From Aggregicoccus sp. 17bor-14 (lineage in GTDB: Bacteria > Myxococcota > Myxococcia > Myxococcales > Myxococcaceae), in the NCBI RefSeq assembly GCF_009659535.1, contig NZ_VJZZ01000005.1, forward strand, positions 310,001-374,000: a stretch of 64,000 nucleotides of DNA, read 5' to 3'. Numbering within the stretch: position 1 is the stretch's first letter; each line of letters starts with the position of its first letter. The notes under the pieces are model-generated. The model saw only the letters and a program-made list of their open reading frames with translations. It made no database searches and was not told the origin of the DNA. Both the position numbers and the translations under genes were made by a program. Below are positions 16,996-24,374 of this stretch, piece by piece.

Positions 16996-18054
16996 CTAAC
17001 GCAGGGTAGGCACCTTCGTGGGCGTCGCGTGCGTGGCGTAGAACTTCCGCGTCGTGCTTGGGCTCTTGTGATTCAAGAACGCTGCGACCTGCGCCGGGTC
17101 CGCGCCGTTGTTGATCGCCCACGTGGCCACGGCATGCCGGAACCGGCCCGGTGTGAAGGGCGGCACGCCCGCTGCTTCACAGGCAGCGCGCACGGCCATT
17201 CCGTACTTCTCCCGGCCGAAGGTGCCGCGCTGCCGCAGGCGCTTGCCCGCCTCCAGTACCTCTGCCGACACCGCCGTGCGCAGCGTCTCCCCGCTCTTGG
17301 TCTGCGGACACACCAGTACGCCGCCCGCCTCCTGGGCCTTGCCCCGGTGCGGCTCGATGGTGCCGCTTTTGGCGAAGCGCATCACCTCCGACACGTGCCA
17401 ACCAGTGCCCGCCTGGACGTCCATCCCGTCGCGCCAGTGGGACGCCAGGTGCTCGCGGGCCTTGAGGTAGTGCTCAGCGGGGATGTCCTTCGAGCGCCGC
17501 CACTGCGCGGGCCGGGCCTGCGGGACGACAAGCGTCTCCAGGGTGGGGTCCTGCGCGGGCGTGATGAGGTGCCGCTCCTTGCGGAGCCAGCCGTAGAAGG
17601 CCTTGAGGACGGCGATGCGGTGCTGGCGATTGGGCGCGCTGGCGAGTGCCGGAAGGATGTGCTCGGTGAGCTGCACGCGGCGCCCCCCTGACCCCGTTCG
17701 CAAGTCGAGCCCAGCGAGACGGTCGGCCCACCACGCGAGGTAGCGCTTCTGCTTCTCCAGCCACTCGCGGCTGTTCTTCTTCTCGTCGCGCGACCAGAAG
17801 AGGAACGCCTGCGCGAGGTGCTCGTCGAGCAGCAGCGGTTCGCCCGAGGGCCCACCACCAGGGCTGTAGTGTGAAGGGTCTGCCTCGAAGCGCCGCAGCT
17901 GCTCGACGGCCGCACTCGCGCTGTGGGCGCGGGTGGAGACCTTGTAGACCGTGCCCTCGATCATCTTCCGGATGACGTAGACCTTGCGGCCCTTCGCATC
18001 GCGGCGGATGAAGCCGCCCTCCCACGTCTCGACGTAGTCCTGCCCCTTCGCCAT
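16996..18054 (-). CDS. Tyrosine recombinase (island integrase)
   Basis: A 352-residue phage-type integrase. An N-terminal arm-binding/SAM-like core-binding region (about 75-165) is followed by the catalytic domain. Visible active-site positions are K253 (beta-hairpin lysine, QTKSGETLR), R306-H307 (GRFRH), H329 (LNHKSPSTT) and nucleophile Y339. The usual first arginine (TGLRxSE) reads T217-G-W-H220-V-S-E, so Arg I appears replaced by His, and the box II His (HxxR) is Gly. Either this is a diverged family or the enzyme is impaired. The start at 18054 follows a GGGGG-type weak site. The frame stays open upstream through the tRNA gene, but that part translates the tRNA and is not coding. It is transcribed away from tRNA-Phe, as integrases of tRNA-targeting islands usually are. 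Confidence 0.9.
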   Translation of the reverse strand: MAKGQDYVETWEGGFIRRDAKGRKVYVIRKMIEGTVYKVSTRAHSASAAVEQLRRFEADPSHYSPGGGPSGEPLLLDEHLAQAFLFWSRDEKKNSREWLEKQKRYLAWWADRLAGLDLRTGSGGRRVQLTEHILPALASAPNRQHRIAVLKAFYGWLRKERHLITPAQDPTLETLVVPQARPAQWRRSKDIPAEHYLKAREHLASHWRDGMDVQAGTGWHVSEVMRFAKSGTIEPHRGKAQEAGGVLVCPQTKSGETLRTAVSAEVLEAGKRLRQRGTFGREKYGMAVRAACEAAGVPPFTPGRFRHAVATWAINNGADPAQVAAFLNHKSPSTTRKFYATHATPTKVPTLR

Positions 18055-18125
18055 CGCGCAGCCCCCAGAGGCAGGCCCGCAGAGGACTTGCCCGTAGTTT
18101 GCCCAAGAGGGGTAACGAGAAAGAG

Positions 18126-18172
18126 AAAGCCCCGCACTCCAGAGCCAAAAAGGCCAAGAAGTACGGGGCTTT
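18126..18172 (-). terminator. Terminator of tRNA-Phe
   Basis: An inverted repeat AAAGCCCCG (18126-18134) / CGGGGCTTT (18164-18172) begins 5 bases past the tRNA 3' end. Read on the minus strand, the stem ends in GGGGCTTTCTCTTTCTC, a pyrimidine-rich tail with several T, so it is a plausible intrinsic terminator. A smaller GCC-AAAAA-GGC hairpin lies in its loop (18144-18154). It is on the island side of the presumed attachment site. Confidence 0.7.
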
Positions 18173-18176
18173 ACTG

Positions 18177-18249
18177 TGCCCAGAGACGGAATCGAACCGC
18201 CGACACGGGGATTTTCAGTCCCCTGCTCTACCAGCTGAGCTATCTGGGC
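18177..18249 (-). tRNA. tRNA-Phe (GAA)
   Basis: A 73-nt tRNA on the minus strand. The acceptor stem GCCCAGA (5', from 18249) pairs with TCTGGGC, the discriminator is A, and CCA is not encoded. The D arm has GCTCAGCTGGTAGAGC, the anticodon loop CTGAAAA gives anticodon GAA, and the T loop is GTTCGATTC. Its 3' half is the likely attachment site of the island on its left. Confidence 0.97.
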
Positions 18250-18364
18250 GTTGGGTGCGGCAACCGCGAAAAGCAGGCGGGGTGTACGCGGAGCCGCGCC
18301 GGAATTCAAGCCGGTTTTTTCGTTCACCGGGAGTGCGGGCCAGGGGTCCCCGGGGAGGACGCCG

Positions 18365-18994
18365 CTACCCCCAGCGCTCGCAGGGGCCCACGCACATCGC
18401 GGGGCCGAGACTCGCGGCCTGGGGCGTCAGGCGGATCGGCTGGGCGAGCCGGCGGCCCTCCCCGGCCCCCCGCTCGGCCACCTCGACGAAGAGCGCGTCC
18501 ATCCAGCGCCCGGCCTGGGGCAGCAGCCCGTCGTAGACGAAGGCGTACGCGCTCACCGGCTCGGCGATCGCGCGGGCCCGCTCGTGCGCGGCCTCGCGCG
18601 CCTCGTGGAGGCTGTTCGAGCGGAAGCGCTCGAGCCCGTGCCCCTGCGGCCCCTGGCTCAGGAGGAAGGGCGTGAAGGGCCCGCCCGCGTTCAGCGAGGC
18701 CAGCCCCTGCGCCAGGGCGAGCTCCCCGAGCCGCACCAGCTCCGCCTCGCGCAGCTCCTGCGGGTCCGGCTCTCCGTACTCCTCGCAGAGCACCTGCAGG
18801 GCCGTGACCAGGTCGCTGCGCTCCATCCATCCCTCGGGCAGCGGGTCCATCACCCGCACCTGCCCTCCCACCTCGGCAATCCCCACGAGCCGCGCGGGCG
18901 CAGGCACCACGCGCAGGCGCGGCGGCATCCGCGCCGCCCCCAGCTCGGAGTCCAGCTCGAAGGGCCAGTCGGCGAACAGGTCGCGCTGCTCCAT
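18365..18994 (-). CDS. Conserved hypothetical protein
   Basis: A 209-residue soluble protein without recognised domain. It begins MEQRDLFADWPFELDSELGA and contains the segment DPLPEGWMERSDLVTALQVL. The start at 18994 follows GAGGTGG by 5-6 bases; an ATG at 19111 has no such site. It is the first protein gene on the chromosome side of the tRNA and has normal composition for the region. Its neighbours do not suggest a function. Confidence 0.7.
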   Translation of the reverse strand: MEQRDLFADWPFELDSELGAARMPPRLRVVPAPARLVGIAEVGGQVRVMDPLPEGWMERSDLVTALQVLCEEYGEPDPQELREAELVRLGELALAQGLASLNAGGPFTPFLLSQGPQGHGLERFRSNSLHEAREAAHERARAIAEPVSAYAFVYDGLLPQAGRWMDALFVEVAERGAGEGRRLAQPIRLTPQAASLGPAMCVGPCERWG

Positions 18995-19134
18995 CGGTCC
19001 ACCTCGGGCAAGCGGGTGTGGCCCCCTCCCACACCGGCGCCCCAAGGTCAGCCCTGCGCCTGATCCCGACCAGTGCACCCGCGGGTACAAGGCGCCGCGC
19101 GTGTCGATCAACGATCACCTGCGCCTCGCGGACG

Positions 19135-20733
19135 TCAGGCCCGGAACACCTCGGCCCCCGCGACCACCGTGGCGAGCACCCGCGCCTCCACCAGCGCGCG
19201 CGGCGGCCCCTCCACCGGGTCCTCCGAGAGCGCCACGAAGTCCGCGTCCATCCCCGGCACGAGCCGCCCGCGCCGCCCTTCCGCGTGCTCCGCGTACGCC
19301 GCGCCCACCGTGAAGCCCTCCAGCGCCTCGAGCGGGCTCAGCCGCTGCTCCGGATACCACCCGCCCGCGGGCAGCCCGCGCGCATCCTGCCGGGTGATGG
19401 CCGCGTAGAGCCCCGGCAGCACGTCCGGGTTCTCGATGGGGAAGTCGCTGCCCAGCGCCAGCACCGCCCCCGCCTCCTTCAGGCTGCGCCACGCGTACGC
19501 GCCCTTCAGCCGCTCCGGCCCCAGCCGCTGCACGGCCCAGGGCATGTCGCTCGTCGCGTGCGTGGGCTGCACGCTCGCCACCAGCCCCCCTGCGCCCAGG
19601 CGCCGGATGTCCTCGAGCCGGAGGATCTGCGCGTGCTCGACCCGGTGGCGCAGCGCGCGCGTCCCCGTCTCCTCCCCGAGCCGCAGCAGCGTGTCCACCA
19701 CCAGCGTGTTCGCCCTGTCCCCGATGGCATGGATGGCCACCTGGAAGCCTGCGCGCATGAAGGCCCGGGCGCGCGCCTCGAGCTCCTCGGGCGTGAGCAG
19801 CAGCAGCCCGCGCTCGCCGGGCGCATCGCTGTAGCCCTCGTGCAGCGCGGCGCCGCGGCTGCCCAGCGCGCCGTCCAGGAGGAACTTCACCGCGCGCATC
19901 GCGAGCATCCGCCCGCTCCACGTCCCGCGCTGCAGGTACGCGTGCCGCTGCTCGCCCTGGCCCGCCGCCATCGCGTACACGCGCAAGGGCAGCCGCCCCT
20001 CCGCGTCCCACGCGCGCAGCGCATCGAAGGCCGCGAGGTCCATCCCCGCGTCGTGCACGTTGGTCAGCCCCACCTCCGCGCAGCGCCGCAGCGCGCGGGT
20101 GAGCCGCTCGTGCAGCTGCGCCTCCGTGGGCGGCGGCATCACGTGCTCCACCAGGTCCACGGCGTTGTCCACGAGCACGCCCGTGGGCTCTCCGTCCGCG
20201 CCGCGCAGGATGCGGCCGCCCTCGGGGTCCGGCGTGGTGCGCGAGATGCCCGCGCGCCGCAGCGCCTCGCCGTTCACCCACGCCGCGTGGTGGTCGATGC
20301 GGGTGAGGAACACCGGCAGGTGCCCGAAGTGCGCGTCCAGCTCGCGCCGGTCCGGGAACTGCCCGCCCGGCCACTGGGTCTGGTTCCAGCCGCGCCCCAG
20401 CAGCCAGTCCCCCTGCAGCGAGGAGGGCGCCGCGTGGGCGAGCCGCGCCACCGCCTCGCGCGCGCTTCCGGCCCCCTGCAGGTTCACCACCGAGAGGCTG
20501 CGCCCCAGCCCGTGCACGTGCGCATGCGCGTCCGTGAGCCCGGGCACCAGCGTGGCCCCGGCGAGCTCCACCTCGCGCGCGCCCGCGCCGGCGGCCGCCC
20601 TCACCTCGGCGAGGCTGCCCGTCGCGAGCACCTTCCCACCGCGCACCGCGAGGGCCTCGGCCCGGGGGCGCTGCGGGTCCAGGGTCCACACCCGCCGCGC
20701 CACGTACACCGTCGTCTCGGCCTGCGACGCCAC
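19135..20733 (-). CDS. Amidohydrolase family protein (YtcJ-like)
   Basis: A 532-residue metal-dependent hydrolase of the amidohydrolase-3 (YtcJ) group. The metal-binding motif HAHVH (70-74) follows the N-terminal beta-sandwich strand LVPGLTDAH, and the conserved motifs KFLLDGALGSRGA, HAIGDRA, HRVEHAQ and LGSDFP occur in the right order for the TIM barrel. The C-terminal strand returns to the sandwich (GRLVPGMDADFVALSEDP). Substrates of this group (amides, N-acyl or cyclic imides) are mostly unknown. Translation starts at GTG (20733) with AAGGAG 6-7 bases upstream. No signal peptide, so cytoplasmic. Confidence 0.9.
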   Translation of the reverse strand: MASQAETTVYVARRVWTLDPQRPRAEALAVRGGKVLATGSLAEVRAAAGAGAREVELAGATLVPGLTDAHAHVHGLGRSLSVVNLQGAGSAREAVARLAHAAPSSLQGDWLLGRGWNQTQWPGGQFPDRRELDAHFGHLPVFLTRIDHHAAWVNGEALRRAGISRTTPDPEGGRILRGADGEPTGVLVDNAVDLVEHVMPPPTEAQLHERLTRALRRCAEVGLTNVHDAGMDLAAFDALRAWDAEGRLPLRVYAMAAGQGEQRHAYLQRGTWSGRMLAMRAVKFLLDGALGSRGAALHEGYSDAPGERGLLLLTPEELEARARAFMRAGFQVAIHAIGDRANTLVVDTLLRLGEETGTRALRHRVEHAQILRLEDIRRLGAGGLVASVQPTHATSDMPWAVQRLGPERLKGAYAWRSLKEAGAVLALGSDFPIENPDVLPGLYAAITRQDARGLPAGGWYPEQRLSPLEALEGFTVGAAYAEHAEGRRGRLVPGMDADFVALSEDPVEGPPRALVEARVLATVVAGAEVFRA

Positions 20734-20810
20734 CTTGCGCTCCTTCCGGCCGGGGGCCGGGCTCCAAGTGCCCCTCCCCTCTACACCGTCCGGGCGCGGC
20801 GGCGCGCGCG

Positions 20811-21044
20811 CTACGGCATTCCGGCGTCCGGCGCGCCGCCGTCGCGCGTGCCGGCGTCCTCGAACGGATCGCCCATGGGGCTGCCCGGGCCGGGCGGCTC
20901 GGCGGGCACCGTCTGCACCTGCTCCTGGCCCACTTCATTGGGCGGCTGCCGGGTGTCGTCGTTGCTCGCGGCGGGCTGGGTGGTGCGACAGGCGGCCGTG
21001 GCGAGGACGGCGAGCGCTGCGAGGGCAGCAAGGGCGGGACGCAT
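20811..21044 (-). CDS. Small lipoprotein
   Basis: A 77-residue predicted lipoprotein: hydrophobic signal MRPALAALAALAVLATAAC with lipidated Cys19, then a low-complexity Pro/Gly/Asp tail. The acidic GTRDGGAPDAG end is typical of small myxobacterial cell-surface lipoproteins. The start at 21044 has GAGGAG 8 bases upstream. The function is unknown. Confidence 0.75.
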   Translation of the reverse strand: MRPALAALAALAVLATAACRTTQPAASNDDTRQPPNEVGQEQVQTVPAEPPGPGSPMGDPFEDAGTRDGGAPDAGMP

Positions 21045-21211
21045 GAGAGGGCTCCTCAAGAGGTGTGTCTGCCCTCTCACCGTAAGGACGCCCGCCGCGC
21101 CCCACAACGCCCAGCGCCCGCCAGGCAACACCCGGCGTGCGCGGCGCGCACCCTGCCCGCCTGCTCCCCTTACGATGGGTGCTCCTCGCTGCCCGCTCGA
21201 AAGGCTCTCCC

Positions 21212-21457
21212 ATGGCGCAGAAGAAGAACTCGCTCGTGGCCAACATCAACCGCCGCAAGAAGGCGGGCACCAGCCGCAGCAAGAAGAAGAGCCATGTCTC
21301 CTCCGAGTCCTACGGCGAGATGCGCAAGGGCTGGCCGAAGAGCGCGAAGAAGAAGACCGCCGCGAAGAAGACGGCCGCGCGCAAGAAGACCGCCGCGAAG
21401 AAGGCGGGTGCGCGCAAGGGCGGCGCGCGCAAGAAGGCGGCGAGCAAGCGCGCCTGA
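21212..21457 (+). CDS. Histone H1-like Lys/Ala-rich protein
   Basis: An 81-residue very basic protein. The first 45 residues (MAQKKNSLVANINRRKKAGT, then a KKKSHVSSESYGEM region) are less repetitive; the rest consists of KKTAAKK/ARKK-type repeats like the C-terminal domain of eukaryotic H1 and bacterial histone-like proteins. It probably binds DNA non-specifically by charge. In the H1-like family such tails are modulators of nucleoid compaction. The N-terminal segment resembles a conserved block often seen in small myxobacterial and proteobacterial relatives. It is divergent from the lipoprotein and just upstream of the scramblase-like gene. Confidence 0.8.
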   Translation: MAQKKNSLVANINRRKKAGTSRSKKKSHVSSESYGEMRKGWPKSAKKKTAAKKTAARKKTAAKKAGARKGGARKKAASKRA

Positions 21458-21489
21458 GCAGCCCGCGCGCGCACAGGTGGAGGTGACCC

Positions 21490-22116
21490 ATGCCCCTGAC
21501 TCCCGAGACCTTCGTGCTGGTGCGTGACGACGCGCTGCGCGTGCGGCAGGTGCGCGAGTGGAGCGAGCTCATCAGCCCGCTCGAGCACCGCAACCGCTAC
21601 GAGGTGCGCGGCAGCCTCGACGAGCCACTGCTCCACGCCGTCGAGGTGGGCAGCGGCGTGGGGCACGTGCTGCTGCGCTCGCTGCTCAAGGCGCGCCGTC
21701 CCTTCACGCTGGAGCTGCGCACGCCCGCGGGAGCGCTCGCGCTGCGCCTGGTGCGCCCCTTCCACCTGTTCTTCTCGCGCCTGCGCGTGGAGGACCGCGA
21801 GGGGCGCGTGCTCGGCGAGGTGTGGCAGCGCCTGCGCCTCTTCGGCCACGCCTACGAGGTGCTGGGCCCCAACGGCGAGAAGCTCGCGCGCCTCATCGGT
21901 CCCTGGCTGCGCCCGTGGACCTTCCAGCTCAAGCGCTCGGGGAAGCTGCTCGCCACGGTGCAGAAGCGCTGGCGGGGCCTGGGCGTGGAGCTGCTCACGG
22001 ACGCCGACAGCTTCGGCGTGCGCTACGAGCCCGCGCTGCAGGACCCCACCCTGCGCCTGCTCACGCTCGCCGCCACCTTCCTCGTGGACTTCGTGCACTT
22101 CGAGAAGCGCAAGTAG
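21490..22116 (+). CDS. Scramblase / LURP-one-like protein
   Basis: A 208-residue protein resembling the phospholipid scramblase (tubby-like/LURP-one) fold: repeated strands around SPLEHRNRYEVRG, RPFHLFFSRLRVEDREGRVL, and a C-terminal hydrophobic helix LRLLTLAATFLVDFVHF. In bacteria these proteins have no proven scrambling activity; a membrane-associated lipid-binding role is an inference from the fold. GGAGGTGA precedes the ATG by 3-4 bases. It starts 32 bp after the histone-like gene, so the two may share a transcript. Confidence 0.75.
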   Translation: MPLTPETFVLVRDDALRVRQVREWSELISPLEHRNRYEVRGSLDEPLLHAVEVGSGVGHVLLRSLLKARRPFTLELRTPAGALALRLVRPFHLFFSRLRVEDREGRVLGEVWQRLRLFGHAYEVLGPNGEKLARLIGPWLRPWTFQLKRSGKLLATVQKRWRGLGVELLTDADSFGVRYEPALQDPTLRLLTLAATFLVDFVHFEKRK

Positions 22117-22125
22117 GCGCCGCGG

Positions 22126-22449
22126 CTAGACGACGCGCCGCCGCGAGCCCACCGGCCGCGGCACGTCCTCGAACTCGGCGTCCTCCACCGCGCCCTGCTT
22201 CTGCTGCGTGGAGCGCGGACCGGGCACGTAGCGGCTCACCTCGCGGGCGATGAAGAGCGCCGCGGCGCTCAGCACCCCGAGGTCGTCCAGCCAGCCCAGC
22301 ACCGGGATGAAGTCCGGCACCGCGTCCACCGGCGAGAGCAGGTAGAGCAGCGCGAGCACACCGACCAGCTTGCGCCACAGCGCGACGTGCGGGTCGCGGA
22401 CGTACGAGAACAGCTTGCTGCCGAAGCCCCTCGGACCGGTGACGTTCAT
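22126..22449 (-). CDS. DUF1232 (YkvA) membrane protein
   Basis: A 107-residue protein with the DUF1232/YkvA signature ALLYLLSPVDAVPDFIPVLG followed by WLDDLGVL. The family consists of small inner-membrane proteins with two hydrophobic segments and an unknown role. A basic tail ends the protein (VGSRRRVV). It converges on the scramblase-like gene with a 9-bp gap. Confidence 0.88.
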   Translation of the reverse strand: MNVTGPRGFGSKLFSYVRDPHVALWRKLVGVLALLYLLSPVDAVPDFIPVLGWLDDLGVLSAAALFIAREVSRYVPGPRSTQQKQGAVEDAEFEDVPRPVGSRRRVV

Positions 22450-22525
22450 GCCCCCCTGTACGTCCGGGCAGCCCCGCTCATTGCAGCGTGCCCGGTAGGG
22501 CCGCCTGCCTGCCTGCCCTGGGCGC

Positions 22526-24271
22526 TCAAGGGCCCAGGCGGCTCTTGGCGAAGCGGGCCGCCTCGCTCGCCGGGTAGTGCTGCAGCACGTGCGCGTAGAC
22601 GCGCTGGGCGCCCGCTGCGTCGCCCATGCGCTCGCCCAGCACGCGCGCCATCATCACCAGCGCCTGCGGCGCGAGCGGTCCCGCGGGCTCGGCCGCGCAC
22701 GCCGCGCGCAGCGCCTGCACCGCGAGCGGGTACTGTCCCTGCACCGCCGCCTGGCGCCCCACCGCGTAGTGGCAGTCCGCCGGCAGCGCGGCCGCCGGCT
22801 CGCGCACGGCCTCGGGGTAGAGCTGCAGCGCGCGCGCGAGCGCCCCCATGCTCACCGCCGCCCGCAGCGCCTCCGCGGCCGAGACCGGCGCCGCCACCTC
22901 CGCGCCGCCCTCCTGCGCGAGCACGGTGCTCGCGCCGGACGCCGCGGCCTCGAGGCCCGACGCCCCCATCACCCGTGGCGGAGCGGGAGCGCGCGGGGCC
23001 GCGGGCGGCGGCGAGGCCTGCGCCGCGTCCAGCTCCACCGCCGCGCGGCGGCGCTGCACGTGCTCCGGCTGCGCGAGCGCCTCGGGCAGCTGCCCCTGCG
23101 GCTCGCCCACGGGCGTCACCGCCTCGTACGCATCCTCGGGGCGCATCAGGCCCAGGTCCGCGCCGCGCACGTAGAGCAAGAGGCCCAGCACGCGCCCCAA
23201 CACCAGCGGCGCATAGGTGGCGAGCGCGCAGGCGAGGATGGCGCCCACCACGGGCACCATCGCCAGCCCCGCGCCTACCAGCTGCACCCCGCCGCCCACG
23301 AGCAGGACGAGCGCGGTGGCCGCCGCGGCGAGCGCGTAGTCGCGGGGGATGCAGCGCGCGAAGCGCAGGGCCTGCAGCGGGTTGAGCACCTGCAGCATCG
23401 GCGTGCCGGCCGCGGCGGACGCCACCGAGGCCGGAAGCCAGAGCAGCCCCAGCAGCACCAGGAGCCAGACGACGGGGTCATGCACCGCGCGCGTGGCGAG
23501 GGACACCCCGGAGGGCGGCGTCAGCGCCTCCTGCAGCGCGGCGGTGGGCCGGGGCGCGGGCACGTGTGCGCGCGGGGTGGGCGGCGCGGCCTCGTCGCCC
23601 TCGCCGTCCTCGAGGGTCGAGTCGACCGCGTCCTCATGCGCCTGCGCGCGCTCGCTCGCCTCGCGCACCCGCGCGACCTGCTGGTCCACGAGCGGATCCA
23701 CGTCCGCGCTGGAGGGCAGCTCGACCTGGCCGCGCGCGTCCGGAACCGCCGACTCGAGCGTCGCACCGCGCTGCGGGGCCGGCGCCGCGAGCAGCAGGTA
23801 CAGCAGCGCGGGCAGCCACAGCACCGCGCTGGAGAGCACCCCGCGCACCGCCGGCCCCACCAGGTCCAGCACGCCGCTGAAGTCCGGCGGGTCCAGGCTG
23901 TCGTCGCCCTGCGCGCTGCGCAGGATGAGCGTGAAGACGTAGGACCACACCACGCCCACCGCCAGCACGGAGCCCAGGTTCCCCGCGTGCGAGATGACCC
24001 ACACGACGAGCCCGGAGAGCGCCATCACCACCAGCCCCTCGCGCGTGAGCGGGTAGCGCCACGCGTGCCGCAGGCGAGCGGCGTAGGGGTGTGCGGCGCG
24101 CAGCAGCTGCAGCGGCTCGGCCACCCCGCCGCAGCGCACGCACACCGCGTAGCGCACCGTCTGCGCCTGCTTCGAGGCAACGCAGCGCGCGCACAGCGGC
24201 AGCTCGCAGTGGGGGCAGCGCCAGCCGGCAGGCGCCGGGTGGCTCGAACAGGAGGGGGCGGTGGCGGCCAT
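22526..24271 (-). CDS. Zinc-finger membrane protein with TPR tail
   Basis: A 581-residue inner-membrane protein. The N-terminal Cys-rich zinc finger (WRCPHCELPLCARCVASK, then CVRCGG) resembles a B-box/RING-like ribbon. At least five hydrophobic segments follow (near 80-110, 145-165, 255-280, 305-330 and 335-365), interrupted by an acidic loop (about 170-240). The soluble C-terminus (from about 450) has TPR-like repeats (YAVGRQAAVQGQYPLAVQAL, AQRVYAHVLQHYPASEAARF). The layout is common in myxobacteria without an assigned role. It lies downstream of gyrA on the same strand, separated by the gyrA terminator hairpin. Confidence 0.8.
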   Translation of the reverse strand: MAATAPSCSSHPAPAGWRCPHCELPLCARCVASKQAQTVRYAVCVRCGGVAEPLQLLRAAHPYAARLRHAWRYPLTREGLVVMALSGLVVWVISHAGNLGSVLAVGVVWSYVFTLILRSAQGDDSLDPPDFSGVLDLVGPAVRGVLSSAVLWLPALLYLLLAAPAPQRGATLESAVPDARGQVELPSSADVDPLVDQQVARVREASERAQAHEDAVDSTLEDGEGDEAAPPTPRAHVPAPRPTAALQEALTPPSGVSLATRAVHDPVVWLLVLLGLLWLPASVASAAAGTPMLQVLNPLQALRFARCIPRDYALAAAATALVLLVGGGVQLVGAGLAMVPVVGAILACALATYAPLVLGRVLGLLLYVRGADLGLMRPEDAYEAVTPVGEPQGQLPEALAQPEHVQRRRAAVELDAAQASPPPAAPRAPAPPRVMGASGLEAAASGASTVLAQEGGAEVAAPVSAAEALRAAVSMGALARALQLYPEAVREPAAALPADCHYAVGRQAAVQGQYPLAVQALRAACAAEPAGPLAPQALVMMARVLGERMGDAAGAQRVYAHVLQHYPASEAARFAKSRLGP

Positions 24272-24342
24272 GGAGGCCCGGGAGCGTCGTCCAGCTCCCG
24301 GGCCTCACGCAAGGCGAGGGGGGCTCGCCTGCACGGCCGGCG

Positions 24343-24367
24343 CTCCCTCTCCCAGGGGGAGAGGGAG
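24343..24367 (-). terminator. Hairpin downstream of gyrA
   Basis: A perfect 11-bp inverted repeat, CTCCCTCTCCC (24343-24353) and GGGAGAGGGAG (24357-24367), with a 3-base loop, lies 8 bases past the gyrA stop codon. There is no T-run after it, but the stem is strong enough to stop or stabilise the gyrA transcript. Confidence 0.65.
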
Positions 24368-24374
24368 GACGCGC

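Noticed and set aside
1-17000. Second attachment site for the island
   Set aside because: No copy of the tRNA-Phe 3' sequence (CAGAGACGGAATCGAACC) was noticed in this part, so the left end is presumed outside.
18055-18327. Open frame upstream of the integrase through the tRNA
   Set aside because: The extension translates the tRNA-Phe sequence itself and cannot be coding.
19018-21486. 822-codon plus-strand frame
   Set aside because: His/Arg-rich shadow of the amidohydrolase gene.
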